From: Paralithodes platypus
Taxonomy: Eukaryota; Arthropoda; Malacostraca; Decapoda; Lithodidae
Length of the DNA: 64,000 bases
Direction of reading: 5' to 3'
NCBI GenBank assembly: GCA_032716605.1
Contig: CM064580.1
Span: 35,327,518 to 35,391,517, forward strand
Shown here one piece after another: positions 10,263 to 21,911 of the stretch (position 1 is the stretch's first letter; each line of letters begins with the position of its first letter). A program made the translations under genes and the position numbers. The notes under the pieces were generated by a model. It worked only from the letters and a program-made list of their open reading frames with translations, did not search any database and was not told where the DNA came from.

Positions 10263-10729
10263 TCCACCAATCCCGTATTTATACTGTATTGTACTGTATA
10301 TATGGAGCAAGATTAGGTTGGTTTAAGTTCTAACAGGTTTATTAACTATAGTATGATGTTAAATAGATATTGATAAGTTAAATTAAGTTATATTAGTTTA
10401 AGTAAAATACGTTGGATTATATGGATTTAGATCAAGTAATGATTAGTTGAGTCTAAGAGTAAGATTAGTTTTGTCCTTCTGGTTATCTGGAAAGGTAGGA
10501 CATTAATTGGTCGACGATCAAAGTTGCCAAGGGACTGATTGGGGGGGGGGGGGGGGTAGGATGGACTCGTGGGTGTTGTAATGAAGCAGAGATGGATTGG
10601 ATAAGTGGAACCAGTTTTGGGATTTATATGGCAGAGTGGGTATACCTTGTGAAATGTAAGGCCTGCCAAGTTTGGGATGAGGGTGAAAGCTAAAATTATG
10701 AGGAATACAGGGGGGAGGGGGGGAGAGGA
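10263..10729. other. Unassigned sequence with G18 tract
   Basis: Short TTAGGTT-like and AAGTTA-like simple sequence, then a run of about 18 G at 10540-10557. No gene is seen. Confidence 0.4.
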
Positions 10730-10753
10730 GAGAGAGAGAGATATATTGTATAT

Positions 10754-10832
<79 letters not shown>

Positions 10833-10848
10833 ATATATATATTTTTTT
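10730..10848. repeat. (AG)n(TA)n microsatellite
   Basis: A short (AG)n is followed by about 50 TA units with a few slips. It adjoins the 3' tail of the minus-strand LINE copy at 10849, so it may have grown from that A-rich tail. Confidence 0.9.
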
Positions 10849-11490
10849 CCTATGTGAGTGAGGGAGACAAAAGGCAGAACTGCCTGTAACGAGTGCCTCC
10901 CCCAGAGTTGAAAGAGTGACAGGGCCAAAATCAAAGGACGTTCGAGCCAAAATGCCTGGACACACGGAGTTTGAAGCAATATAAGTCATAGGAAGAGGGA
11001 TAGACTGATTCTGGGAGAGAGTTCCAGAGCTCAGCAGTTGAATAGATGAAAGACTGATAATAGCATTTCACTCTTGGGTTGGAGAGTTGCACAGAGTAGG
11101 GGTGGGATTGTGTTGCAAGACGGGTACTACGTACCCTACGTAGAGGAGGTGGTATACACTGGGAAAGCTCTGATGAACACTGATTATTGTAGTAGCGATA
11201 GAATAGCGAGAGAGATGCAACATTGCGGCGAAGAGAGAGAGAGAGATTTTGCAGAGAGTTAATGAGTGGACGGAAGTTAATGATGCGAAAGGCTTTCCTT
11301 TCTTCTTTGTCTAGGAGTGCGGTGTGAGAGGATCCTCCACACACATGTGAATAATACTCAATACAAGGACGTACTGTGCCCCTGTACAGAGCCAGAAGCT
11401 GCGCAGGGGTAAAGAACCCCATGAGGTGGTTGAGCAAACCCAGGTTCTGGGAGGCCGCCTTAGCAAGACTGGTAATAGTAGTTAGATCAT
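10849..11490 (-). pseudogene. Jockey-type LINE, 5'-truncated 3' end
   Basis: The minus-strand frame contains FFTPAQLLALYRGTVRPCIE, GGSSHTALLDKEERKAFRI, NVASLSLFYRYYNNQCSSE and LFKLRVSRHFGSNV-like residues, the same C-terminal region as 58219-58719. The frame is open for 168 codons. The 3' end is on the left, next to the (TA)n tract. Confidence 0.85.
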
Positions 11491-11507
11491 AAGATAAGTG
11501 TATACAG

Positions 11508-11514
<7 letters not shown>

Positions 11515-11573
<59 letters not shown>
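11515..11573. repeat. (TG)n microsatellite
   Basis: About 28 TG units. Confidence 0.95.
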
Positions 11574-11577
<4 letters not shown>

Positions 11578-12060
11578 GAATTGAATTGAATTAAGTTTAT
11601 TTGTTCAGACTTTTACAAACAGTATGGTGCACAGCCCCTTACATATTACACGTATACAGTATGTCTCTGCTGAATACATTAACGTACACTTAAATACACT
11701 GATACAGTACATCTTAAACAAAACATATTAAATATCGTAAGAAATGATATATCTATACATATTAAGTGTTCTTATTAGAAAAGTGGTGTGTACTTTATAG
11801 TGTATGCATGTGTTGTGTGAGCAAATAAAGAGCAATGGGTGTAGCTGTATTGTTGGGTGTTCGGTTATGTGGAGATTTCAAAGTATGACAGATGAATGCG
11901 AACTGTGTACGTGTTAATGTGTGCTTAGGATAGTGGACGCGTTAATTAGTAGAGCCATATGTCTGTGCCTCATTAGTGGAATTAGTTATGTACGAGAAGG
12001 AGATGTAGGAGTGGAGGCAAAGTCGTCGTTGTTAATAGTTTTAACACCTCAATAAAAACG
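11578..12060 (-). mobile_element. Probable LINE 3' end with (AATTC)n-type tail
   Basis: Read on the minus strand it ends GAACAAATAAACTTAATTCA followed by two or three AATTC units, a common form of LINE 3' terminus with a polyadenylation-like signal. Upstream there is no intact frame. The family is not identified, and the left boundary is a guess. Confidence 0.4.
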
Positions 12061-12404
12061 AGATCATGACAACTGAGTATAGTCTTTATTTTCAGCTGTG
12101 GGTAAATTGTCATGTTCTCATTTTGATTAGTTGGCTATTATTTAGACTTTGTAGCGAAATATATTGTTAGTTATGACAAACTGGAATTAATTTGATTAAA
12201 GGATATAGTAGTGTCATAGTTTTTCTTTAAGTATCACTAAATCAGCTGGTAAGGGATTAAACTTACCGTCAGCTGGAATAAAACCCGACTCTAGTGATAG
12301 CGTACAGCTTAAACTGCTTGGTTGAGAATAATGTGTCCGTGTATATTACAGCCACGACTGTACGACACGTGTAGGATGGAGACACAACGCCTCAGAAGTG
12401 CAGT

Positions 12405-12630
12405 AGGTTATAAAACTTTCAGTACCGGTGAGGTCTTTTCTAGTGGAATTCAGCTATATTTAGAAAAATGTATAAAGCTTAGGAAGGATGTATGGTAGCT
12501 AAAAGATCAATTGAGATAGTATGTAACCTTTTGATGGTTAGACGTCCTTTCTAACCTGAATAAAATCATCTAATAGTTGCCAGAATATAATGACAAGGAT
12601 GTCACCAGTATGAAAACTATGTGTGTATGA
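12405..12630 (+). mobile_element. TTAA-E element, degenerate
   Basis: It matches the family E order: CTTTCAGTACCGGTGAGGTC, GCTTAGGAAGGATGTATGG, AATAAAATCATCTAATAGT, GATGTCACCAGTATGAAAA. Both terminal TTAA sites are lost. Confidence 0.6.
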
Positions 12631-12774
12631 AACGAAGAGGTGAAAATATTATAAGCAACATAATTATGAGGCGTGACAAAACAGTATGGTTATAAAACTA
12701 TATGGACAACGAGATTAAACATGGACATTATAACGCTCTTTTAAACCGCCATTCACAAAACAACAAAATAATCG

Positions 12775-13215
12775 CATTGCTTTGTTGTTGTTGTTCCCCA
12801 GGCTGCCTGGCCGAACAGCCCCAAGGTCCCGAGCAAGGCCAAGGCCATAAACGAGCGCCCCCACAAAACCCTCCCTGCTTACCACTAATAAAGCCTGGGT
12901 GACCGAAGCCACTCTAAGGCAGGGAGCCGAGGAGGGCGCGGAAACGCCCGGGAAACCAAAGCTTCATCCAAAGCCCTGTGCCCCTCAGCAATTATGAAGG
13001 GAAAGTTGAGGGGCAAGGGAAAAATGTGACGCTTCGGCTCCCAATCTGCCAACTTTTAGGTTGGCAGTAGGGAGGTCAATCCACGGAAAAGACGCCGTCA
13101 CTTGAGATCTAGAAGATATATAAGTAAAAGGAACAGTCAGAGTAAGCTATGGGTATGGCAGAGATCGCTCAGCTCTCACTCTAATAGACCAGCCCATCAC
13201 CAACATTGCTTTGTT
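12775..13215 (-). mobile_element. GC-rich retroposon with 12-bp target duplication
   Basis: A 417-bp insert, clearly richer in GC than its surroundings, lies between two exact copies of CATTGCTTTGTT (12775-12786 and 13204-13215). Read on the minus strand it ends in GGGGAACAACAACAAC, an (AAC)n-type tail, and starts TTGGTGATGGGCTGGTCTAT. A target duplication plus tail indicates target-primed reverse transcription. It has no long frame, so it is a SINE or a truncated LINE 3' end; I do not recognise the family. A GCCAACTTTTAGGTTGGC hairpin lies inside. Confidence 0.7.
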
Positions 13216-13289
13216 ATATGTCTAAGTGGCCTTCCTTAAATATTATCGCACTGGTCAACAAATAGTGTGACATGCTTTCTGGGGCAATC

Positions 13290-13690
13290 AGTTCACATAA
13301 TTCTAAGAGTAGTACTAAAGTAGAGTTTTGTTAAAATAATGATCTGTAGGCTATACATATATGGAAGTGGAAATTAGATGAGTTATGCATGTGGTAGAAA
13401 CTGACAAATCTGCATGTGGCTGATAAATTGAAATATCTATGCATTTGGGTGGTAAGAAACTAATAGAGCTCTTCGTGTGGTGATAGCTAATTGGAAATCA
13501 TTACATGTAAGTGATATACAGGGGAGATCTGCATGTTGATGGTAGAAGTTCATCAATCTGCATGTGGATAATGATAAGCTAAAAATCGTAGATGATAAAA
13601 AGCTAGGAGACTAACTTGGCATACAGGTGGTAAGGTATTAGAGTATTTTGTGTATATATATATATAGGTGGTAGTAAGTCTAGAAGTCTG
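13290..13690. repeat. Old degenerate tandem repeat
   Basis: Variants of AATCTGCATGTGGNTGATAA recur every 35-50 bp (near 13385, 13412, 13440, 13530, 13557, 13680). The array is heavily diverged. Confidence 0.5.
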
Positions 13691-14227
13691 CGCATGCGGG
13701 TGGCATTATGTTACATGTGTGGTCAGGGAGTAACTGAAGGGTCCCCCTGTAATGCATGCACAGGAATGGAAGGGGCATACGTCTCCAGGCCTTAATGGGG
13801 TGTAGCTATTAATCAAAACACGGAGAGCACGTAGACCTCCAATGTATATCTCTCTTATCTGCCCACTAGGAAAATTTACGTTGCATTGTTCTATTATGAC
13901 AAATGTAATTAATATGCACGTGAGATCGTGTCGAAGTAAGGGTTATTGAATATTCATGTTCATGATAAAAGTGATATATCTTCAATAAAACAAGTAAATT
14001 ACTACGACAGGATAGTGTATATATAGATAGATATACTATTGTAGCAATAGTCATACGAAATTGCCGCATAGTTACTCCTACAGTATATGATTAAATACAA
14101 ACCACTATATGATTAATGTTGAAATAAGTAACTACCGAAGACCAATGTATCAATAATATTTATAAACACAACGATATATTAGGAAACAAAGTAAACTGGA
14201 AATTAAAGAGAATCATACAGTGGTTAG
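13691..14227. other. No gene or repeat recognised
   Basis: AT-rich sequence. The only open frame (13866-14069, minus) has no recognisable motif. Confidence 0.4.
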
Positions 14228-14326
14228 AAAATATTAACTGGTTCAAGGTGAAAATATTAACTGGTTCAAGGTGAAAATATTAACTGGTTCAAGGTGAAAA
14301 TATTAACTGGTTCAAGGTGAAAAGGT
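14228..14326. repeat. Minisatellite, 23-bp unit, 4 copies
   Basis: The unit is GAAAATATTAACTGGTTCAA plus GGT, repeated four times without change. Confidence 0.95.
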
Positions 14327-14370
14327 AAATATACTCTCCAAATATCACTCGATTTCATGAATGTTATGCT

Positions 14371-14372
<2 letters not shown>

Positions 14373-14404
<32 letters not shown>

Positions 14405-14545
14405 CGGTATATATATGTGTAATGAATTGCGCTTGATTTTGCGGTAGGAAAGGAAGCGAATATCCTTGCTTAACTTCACCTAACCAAACGCAACCCAACC
14501 GAATCTTACCTGATCTTACATATTATCCAGCCAAACCTAACCTGC
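14373..14545. repeat. (GT)n and AACCT-like block
   Basis: (GT)14 at 14373-14402, then CACCTAACCAAACGCAACCC and AGCCAAACCTAACCTGCC, degenerate AACCT-type repeats. Confidence 0.5.
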
Positions 14546-14639
14546 CATATTCTACAGGGTAATCTCTACCCCTATAACAAATATAACAGATAACATAAAA
14601 TAGAAACAAATGAAACCTACAACCCACATTTTCAATCAG

Positions 14640-14997
14640 TATTCGCATTGGGGCGACGCAAGAGTTGCACAATGGTTTCAGCAAGATGAAGACCACCCCT
14701 CACACGTCAAATCAAACTCCGCTGTAACTAGGACAACGATGATACAGCCAACACATCAGCAGGAGATGTGACATTGAGTGGGCGCCCCACTCACCTCATA
14801 TGAACACTCTAATGTATTACCTTCGCGGTTATTTGAATAATTGTGTGTACGAGGACAATCCCATTACAATCGATGACCCTAAAGCTGCGATAATAGAAAA
14901 CTTAAGAGATATTCCCGTCGCCAAGCACGCTTGCAACACCAAGGGCGTCATTTGGAGCATATTATGGAAAGAGCATGATAATTATCTATCGTTTTAG
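14640..14997 (+). pseudogene. Decayed mariner/Tc-type transposase, C-terminal part
   Basis: Translation in shifting frames gives a WFQQD-like stretch (14670-14690), then MNTLMYYLRGYLNNCVYEDN and ITIDDPKAAIIENLRDIP at 14800-14930. This follows the family pattern of FQQDGAPPH, then a segment before the third acidic residue (SPxxNxxxYYLWGYL), VY and an IxxIP motif. Frameshifts separate the pieces and the expected W of LWGYL is R, so it is dead. The left boundary is uncertain. Confidence 0.6.
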
Positions 14998-15389
14998 CTA
15001 TAGACTTGCAATTTTCTGGCATTGTGATCCCTCATCTCAAGCTACTTGGCACCAAATGTATAGTATTATACTCATTAAAGTACTGTACATGTTATTAGCT
15101 TTTATGCGAGTTGCCTTTTTGAGGGTGTCACCCTGTAATGTTAGCTAACATAATCACTAACTTGAATTTTTACCTAGATATTTCAATTAAACTATGGTAG
15201 ATTAGGTTGGGTTGGCTTAGGTTAGAATAGGTTAAACTAGAGTAGAGTAGTTTATGTTAGACTATCATAGGTTAGGTTAGACTATGTTATGCAAATTTAG
15301 GTTAGGCTAAGTTCGGTCAATTTAAGATAATCATGAGATTTTTCTTTGTTTGTTTTCAAAACGTTCAGTGCGCGATCTTGATATTTGAA
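14998..15389. other. Unassigned sequence with TTAGG-like block
   Basis: Between 15185 and 15310 there are many imperfect TTAGGTTRG and TAGGTTA units (TCATAGGTTAGGTTAGACT). Nothing else is recognised. Confidence 0.5.
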
Positions 15390-15480
15390 CTTAGCATTAT
15401 AACTGTCTCGAGTCGGCCACCCCCATAACAAAAAACTGGGGAAGGTGCCAGAGTATACAGGTATATACTGTATATACATA
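15390..15480 (+). mobile_element. LINE/SINE 3' end, GAGTCGGC family
   Basis: CTCGAGTCGGCCACCCCCAT followed by GGGGAAGGTGCCAGAGTATA matches the ends at 33470-33510 (plus) and 52740-52850 (minus). It is followed by TATATACTG simple sequence. The parent element is unknown. Confidence 0.5.
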
Positions 15481-15774
15481 CATACAGTACGGTCGAGGTT
15501 AATAAGTGCTGTCAGATATTTTACAAAGTTTCGGACACTGACTTATATCTTGAGGGATAAACACTTTTCCCAGCAACTATAAAGATACTAATAACACTTT
15601 TTGAGCGAAAACCACTGGAATCTATGACAACACTTAATACCCCCGATGTACAGTACATACATTATAACTAAGAGTCGAAACAAAGTAAATACCAGCGTTC
15701 ACAAAATCTTGCCTCTGACTGTAGTGTACGTATATATAGCCTTTGAAAGACTGGGTACAAGAGACCTTTGCTCA

Positions 15775-16161
15775 TTAAGGGGGATCACCAGTTTTGTTTT
15801 ATCTTTCTCTCCTTTTCTCTCTTTCCCTGGCTTGCATCCATTCGGCCCCATTCAGCCTACTGTTTTAAGACTTTTACCCCCATCCAGGTGTCAATATTTT
15901 CCTGGCGAGAGGTAGCGAGCCAGCATATATATATTTTTGTTTTGACAGCAAGCTAAATTTGTAAATTTGTCGATAGAAAAATTTCTCCGGCGAAGCCGGA
16001 TTTCTCCATATAATGCTGGCTCGCTATCGCTCGCCAGGAAGAAATCGACACCTGGATGGGGATAAACGTCTTAAAACAGGTGGCTGAATGGGGCCGAATG
16101 GATACAAGCCAGGAGAGAGAAAAGGAGAGAAAGAGACAAAAAAGCGAGGTGGGCTCCCTTA
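15775..16161 (+). mobile_element. TTAA-B foldback element
   Basis: The left end is TTAAGGGGGATCACCAG and the right end is GGTGGGCTCCCTTAA, so the two ends come from different end variants. Arms pair over most of the length. Both inner hexamer pairs are present (GCGAGA-GGTA-GCGAGC and GCTCGC-TATC-GCTCGC) and the hairpin is CTCCGGCGAAGCCGGA. Confidence 0.8.
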
Positions 16162-16299
16162 AGCTCACGACCAGAACAACACGACACTCCAGACTCTCAC
16201 TAATTGTCCCCGTGTTCTGCTGCCCTGTTCACTAACACCGCATCAAGTATTCACCACACATTCTTCTGTAATCATTGGGGATCGTTAGTACCCCATACG

Positions 16300-17170
16300 C
16301 CCTATCAGAGGAGAGATGAACCCGGCTAGACACTCCGTAAAACTAGTATTCCGGGGAGTGTTTCGATAATTGGATGGCACCTTTGGCAACTTACAAACTC
16401 TAAAGGCGACGTCACACGCCATTCGGTGGGGTGTTCACTAGCCATATTCGATTCTGGGCTGTGAGTCTTGGATAAAAACACCGAAATCAGTCTCATAAGT
16501 TAATGAATAAATATCAGGATTGGTTACGATCGTACGCTAATCAGATTATAGTTCGAATCATTTGTGAACATGTGATGAAAAATGATAACCTAAATCGGCA
16601 GATAACCAGAAATAAACGTCGAAAAAGAAAAAGAAAAACGCTGTGAGATGCTGCCTCCAGTACTCCGAGAATCCATATCGCAGAAGAACCCTGCAAGGCA
16701 CAATATACAACTTGTACCTCGAGAGTATTTCGATAATTGGATGACAGCCTTGGCAATTTGTAGTCTTAAGGCACTAAAAGTGGTGTCACACGGGCATATT
16801 TTGACAATTTTACTAGCCAACATTCGATTCTGAATATATATACATATATTTGTAAATTATGACACGGAAGTCAGTCTCACAAGTCGATGAGTTAACTGTA
16901 AAACTAAGCTAGTTCCAGGGCTTGATGACGAGCGAACATGCATCAGGTAATGAATGGTACAATTGGTGAAGATGCGGCGAAAAGTGATACCCGACTTGGT
17001 AACAGCCTGGAAAAACGCCAACAATATGTGTGACGCCACCTTCAGTACTCCGGATACCCATAGTTGAGAGGACCTGGTTAGGAGCACTAAAACATGTATC
17101 GTAGGGATTCTTTCGATAAGTGGATGCTACCCTCGGCAACTTAAAAACGCTAAGGGACGTGTATAGAAAC
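16300..17170. repeat. Three diverged tandem units of about 370-380 bp
   Basis: TTCGATAATTGGATGGCACC recurs in variants at about 16362, 16729 and 17111, each followed by YTYGGCAAYTT, a CTAARGGC-like stretch and, in the first two, GTCACACG. Other shared blocks include GTCAGTCTCAYAAGT and CAGTACTCCG. GTCACACG next to a direct or inverted junction resembles terminal sequence of DNA transposons, so this may be an old tandem array of a DNA transposon. No frame is intact. Confidence 0.55.
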
Positions 17171-17572
17171 ACTTATTTTCGGGTTAGCTCCAACCAAATA
17201 TATTTGTGTGCCGTATATAATGCTACTATTAGTGCAATATATATATATATATCCTCCATTCATACAATGATTGTAACAATTGAACTAAAATTGTTGTAGG
17301 TTGTAAATTTGTGGAAAGCAACTCCAAAGAAGGAAATTGCAGAGAGTAGAAGTTCTGGGAATACATTATTTTTTATAAGCGGAAGTTCTACACTGTGGAG
17401 AAGAGAATGTGAATTCATGCTTATTTCTAGCTGCCCTAGTTCTGCGGGGAAAGATGCGGAGAGGTGGTACAATTGAAGCAAGTTCCTCAGAGCATTTACT
17501 GTAAAAATATCTGCAGAGTAATTCGAGGGATGCAACATCTCTTCGTATGAAAAGAGGAGGAAGGACCTTCGG
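17171..17572. other. No gene or repeat recognised
   Basis: Short (AT)n at 17236-17254 and AT-rich sequence. The minus frame at 17260-17538 shows no motif I recognise. Confidence 0.4.
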
Positions 17573-17735
17573 TATTAAGAATATCTCGGCCTGGGGTCGG
17601 TTTTTCCTAATATGAAGGTTCGCTGTCGCTCATCCGAAATGTTTTTACCCTTAAATGGGACAAAACGTCTTATATCCTTCAAACTAATAATGCAAAGAGT
17701 GTTGAAAACCACTCAAAAAATGGGTTGAAAAGCTG
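17573..17735 (+). mobile_element. TTAA-A fragment, strongly diverged
   Basis: It retains CTCGGCCTGGGGTCGGTTTT, GTTCGC-TGTC-GCTCAT and AAATGGGACAAAACGTCTTA in the family A order. Both ends are lost. It is the most diverged family A copy in the window. Confidence 0.55.
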
Positions 17736-18300
17736 GGGATAATAAACTATAATCAATAGAGTAGTTGTTTGTCCTGCTTTCTCGAAAGTGGCAACACATT
17801 TCATTTTAACATAGACAGTCTCCATTTGTCTGCAGTGCATAATGCAATATTTATAACCTCTTTTCTATTAAACTCAACATTTTGTCGACTTTCCTATTTT
17901 GTTTAATAACATCAATCAACCTATATAAACATAACATTACAGTATATGGGATAAACATAAGACGAATGAGTGTAGGAAAATGATCTAGTATTCGTTGTAA
18001 TTTCATTCTGTATAGAGTTATCACCAAATTGTTCACATCCTTGATTACATTACCACTAAACCTAAATCTTGCTTCATAGTTTAATATAAGACAGCCATTT
18101 ACAAAATCAATGTAAAAGTATCTCCAGTCTATATTTGTGCGTTAACCAATACCTAGTTCCAATAATCACCTAACTAAGCCTCCATCACTAATTGGCTTCA
18201 TCTTCCGCACCATTAGCGTATTAGACTGCCCACAAAAACTCATCAACTCTCCTTTCCTCCAACCATTTTCCTCGCCACACGCTCATTCTCTCAATATGCT
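17736..18300. other. No gene or repeat recognised
   Basis: AT-rich sequence with no coding or repeat signature. Confidence 0.4.
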
Positions 18301-18681
18301 TTAAGGGGGGTGACCTGTTTTTTGTTATTTCTGTCCTTTTCTCTCTTTCTCTGGCTTGTATCTATTCGGCCCCATTCAGCCAACTATTTTAAGACGTTTA
18401 TCCCCATCTAGGTGTCGATTTCTTCCTGGCGAGCGATAGCGAGCCAGCATTATATGAAGAAATCCGGCTTCGCCGGAGACATTTTTCTATCGAAAAATGT
18501 ACAAATTTAGCCTACTGTCAAACAAAACTAAAAAGTATGCTGGCTCGCTACCGCTCACCAGTAAAAAATTGACACCTGGATGGGGATAAACGTCTTAAAA
18601 CAATAGGCTGAATGGGGCCAAATGGATACAAGCCAGAGAAAGATAGAAAAGGACAGAACATAAACAGGTCAGCCCCCTTAA
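18301..18681 (-). mobile_element. TTAA-B foldback element
   Basis: It has TTAA on both sides and ends TTAAGGGGGGTGACCTG and CAGGTCAGCCCCCTTAA. The asymmetric centre is reversed relative to the copy at 9597 (hairpin first, then ATTTTTCTATCGAAAAAT). The hairpin stem TCCGGC-TTC-GCCGGA is intact. Confidence 0.85.
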
Positions 18682-18789
18682 TATACTGTATTTAGCTTTA
18701 TTCCGCATCACTAAACATAATACAGAAAACATGATCACGTTCCTTCTATATTGTCTTATCAATGTTTCCCTTATCACACAACAAACTCT

Positions 18790-19130
18790 CTGTTTGAGGG
18801 CAGGGTTTTAGTTTGGTCTCTAGATATCCATCAAGCTTAAGATTGCACCCACTTGAGCTCCTTTCAAGATAAATTTGTACATTTTTCGGTAGAAAAATTT
18901 CCCGGCTGAAAGCCGGTTCCTCTTATATTACAGGCTCGCTATCGCTCGCCAGGATCAAATCGACACCTAAATGGCACGAAAGGTCTTAAAATTGACAGAA
19001 ATGGGTCGAAAGTTCTTAAAATCATCAAAATAATTGGGCGAACGTCTTACAATTAGAAAAACAATGGGGCTAAACATGAGGGAGAAAGGAGTCAAGAAAA
19101 AAAATCCCTCAAGTGGAAATCTGCCCTTAA
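18790..19130 (+). mobile_element. TTAA-A element, compensated hairpin
   Basis: Short-arm subfamily, left end degenerate (GAGGGCAGGGTTTTAG), right end TCTGCCCTTAA. The GC hairpin reads CCGGCTGAAAGCCGG, where a C-to-T change on one side is matched by a G-to-A on the other. The paired hexamer is GCTCGC-TATC-GCTCGC. Confidence 0.75.
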
Positions 19131-19439
19131 TAATCCACGTTACTTAATTTCTCCCAGATTGATACTCTTCCTTAACACTTGTCTGACGTACTTCTTCAAC
19201 CTACCAAAGCTGTGTATTACGTTCATGAGGAATACATCTTTGACGCTGCTTCATTGTCATCAGTTTATTGACATATCTAGTTAGCTTTCACAAGGCAATG
19301 TTTTGTTTACTTACATGAAGACAATTTTTTTTTTTTTTTTTTTTTTATGATGGATGAATAATAACAATAATTAGAGTTGAGGAAGTAGGGGATTACAACT
19401 GAAAGTACTCCTTCTCTAAAACACTAGCATCATCTGTGT

Positions 19440-19760
19440 CTTTAAGGGGCAGGTAGTTGGTGTTTTTGGGGATCCCTTGTCCGTTATGCTTTGCCCCATT
19501 AATTTTGAGACTTTAAGAGGCGATTTTAAGACCTTTCGTGCCATTTAGATGTCGATTTTATCCTGGCGAGTGATAGCGAGCCTGTCAGTTTTGGAGGAAC
19601 CGGCCTTCAGCCGGGAAATTTTTCTACCTAACAATATACAAATTTATTTTGAAAGGGGGTCTCAGGGCTGTTTTTATAAGCTTGATGGAGGTATAGCAAG
19701 GAAGCTAAAAATAATTGAATAAACAAATAAATACACCAAATAATAACCACTACCCCCTAA
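19440..19760 (-). mobile_element. TTAA-A element
   Basis: It runs from TTTAAGGGGCAGGTAGTTGG to CACTACCCCCTAAAT. A segment of the gene-distal half is missing (GGGGCAAAGC passes quickly into the GACCTTTCGTGCC block). The paired hexamer has one change (GCGAGT-GATA-GCGAGC). Confidence 0.7.
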
Positions 19761-20230
19761 ATATAATGACCCTAATTAAGACACATATTTTGAACATAAA
19801 ATGAACTAAGATAGAGAGCATCATTCCACCCACACCTTCCCCATCTCCAAGTATCCCATTCCCAGGACCATTATATAAGTTTCAGTCTGTGTTGGCGTGA
19901 AATGTGTCCAATGTGTATGTCATGTATAGTGTCATCAAAGCTCCTCCCTCCTTCTCCCCATCTGCACCACACACACACACACACACACACACACTTTCTC
20001 TCTCTCTCTGTATGTGTGAGGTGTGACGGATCAAGACAGAACATAATATTTGGATACAGCAAGCCAGTCGTCGAGTATATTTCATGCAACCCAATTCTGA
20101 ACATTGATTCAACGCGTCTCACCAGATTTACTGCCTACACACATCAAATATCGCATAAAACGTATATTATTATCTTAAATAATGTTTTCCAATTACATAT
20201 ATACGGAATAGGTTAAAATATACATGGTTA
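19761..20230. other. Unassigned sequence with (CA)n(CT)n
   Basis: (CA)13 at 19968-19994 followed by a short (CT)n. The flanking frames in both strands are overlapping low-complexity artefacts. Confidence 0.5.
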
Positions 20231-20559
20231 GTTTAAGAGGAGGTCGTTTTGTTCTGGACCCCCTTCTCTCTACTGCTTACCCCAATTTTAAGATTATTAG
20301 AAGTTCTCTTCGTGACTTTGGCAATTTTAAGACCTTTTGTGTCATTTAGGTATTGATTTTATCCTGGCGAGCGGTAGCGAACCTGTAATTTAGGAGTATC
20401 TGGCCTTTGGCCGGAACTGTTTTTCTACCGAAAAATGTACATATTAATCTCGATAGGGGGTCTTGTGGGTATCTTTTAAGTTTGATCTAGGTTTGGAGAT
20501 GAAACTTAAGAAAATATATAAATAGATTAATGAATAAACACATACAAATCTCCCCTTAC
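20231..20559 (-). mobile_element. TTAA-A element
   Basis: It runs from TTTAAGAGGAGGTCGTTTTG to ATCTCCCCTTACG. The stem is imperfect (TGGCCTTTGGCCGG). The paired hexamer is GCGAGC-GGTA-GCGAAC. Confidence 0.7.
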
Positions 20560-21155
20560 GTAGGTTAGGCCAAGTATCATTTTGATTTATTCAATCTCAA
20601 GACCAATTTCTGAAGCATCTGGAGTATAATAAAGCATTGTATTCACTGTAACAAGAGTATGGGATTAAAAAGATATGAAAGGAATAATTAATATGTCCAT
20701 CATAATATACGTTTATGAAGGTAGTGATAAGCTCATCTAATATAGGGATAACAAGGGAAAGTACTATCAATAAACCACTTCTATACACTTAATTTTTATA
20801 CAGTGTTGTCTCATTTGGGTTCGATACAAGGGCAAATGGGTGGTAAGCTATTAAGGCCCACGACTATACAGATGGTCAGAATTAAGTTGCATATAGCTCA
20901 CCGGCAGCCCTCCGTGGACTTTCCCTCTGCCTCGCCAGGCTTCTCACTTTCCCTTCAAACTCAACACGCAGGAAAATAAACTAGATTTGTGGTCGAGAAA
21001 AGAAAAGATTAAGGAGTCTTCTGATGTACTACAGCTCAGAGTAGGTCTAGTCTGTTTGGCAGTCTTTAGTTTAATCTAGCTGTCTATCTATAATATGTCT
21101 ACATATCATACTATATAATATAGCCTACGTATATACAAACATTTCTATCTCTAAC
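20560..21155. other. No gene or repeat recognised
   Basis: AT-rich sequence. GGGTTCGATAC at 20818 resembles half of a pol III B box but no A box lies at a proper distance, so I do not call a tRNA or SINE. Confidence 0.4.
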
Positions 21156-21345
21156 TGCAAGAGGTGCCAGACGAGCCCATCTTCGCAGGGGAGCGTGCTG
21201 CCCCTTCGAACAGTCTGCTGCACCAAATCACCACCCAGAACGAGGGGCGGCGCGCTCTTGGTGCCCCTATAAGAGTGGCGAACTTAACCTTAGGTGACCT
21301 TAGGTATCTATCTATCTATCTCTATCTATATATCTATTTATCTAT
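21156..21345 (+). mobile_element. Retroelement 3' end with (TATC)n tail
   Basis: It contains CACCACCCAGAACGAGGGGC and AAGAGTGGCGAACTTAACC, matching the minus-strand piece at 10140-10262. It ends in imperfect CCTTAGGT units and (TATC)n. The short open frame (GERAAPSNSLLHQ...) could be the last codons of a LINE ORF; the family is unknown. Confidence 0.5.
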
Positions 21346-21563
21346 CTGAATGTAGCTAGCCTTTTCAGGCAAAACTTAATTATATTATATTTCATTCGTC
21401 CTTTTTCAGTTTAGGAAAGATCGTGTTTTGTGTATTACCCGAAACAATCTTTAACGACTGACTCTGAAACAATTTCTGAAAATGAGTAAAATAATATGGC
21501 AGTAGGTGACAAATATTAAACAATTAAGAAGTCATAACTCCAACAAATATGGATGTACTGTAG

Positions 21564-21911
21564 TTAAGGGGACGTTATTTTATCTATTTATTTATTTTTT
21601 ATAATTACCGGTACATAAATTTGTTTTAGTTTGCTCCCTAGACCTCAATCAAGCTTAGCAGAACATATACCAAAGTCCCCCCTTTGAGATCAATTTCTAA
21701 ATTTTTCGGTAGTAAAGTGTTCCGGCCGAATGCCGGTTCCTCCTAAATTACAGGCTCGTTATCGCTTGCCAGGAAAATGTTTGCCCTTAAATGGCAGGAG
21801 GGGTCATAAAATTGACAACGAAATGGGCGAAAGTCTTAAAAATGGAAAACTAATGGAGCTAAACATGAGGGCGAAAGGGGTTCATAAATAAAAATAAAAA
21901 CTTCCCCTTAA
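21564..21911 (+). mobile_element. TTAA-A element, full length
   Basis: TTAAGGGGACGTTATTTTAT at the left and ACTTCCCCTTAA at the right, with TTAA intact on both sides. Hairpin CCGGCCGAATGCCGG carries one mismatch. The paired hexamer is degraded to GCTCGT-TATC-GCTTGC. Confidence 0.8.

Noticed and set aside
16590..16833. Genes on both strands at 16.5-17.2 kb
   Set aside because: The frames lie in three diverged tandem units and are not conserved between units.
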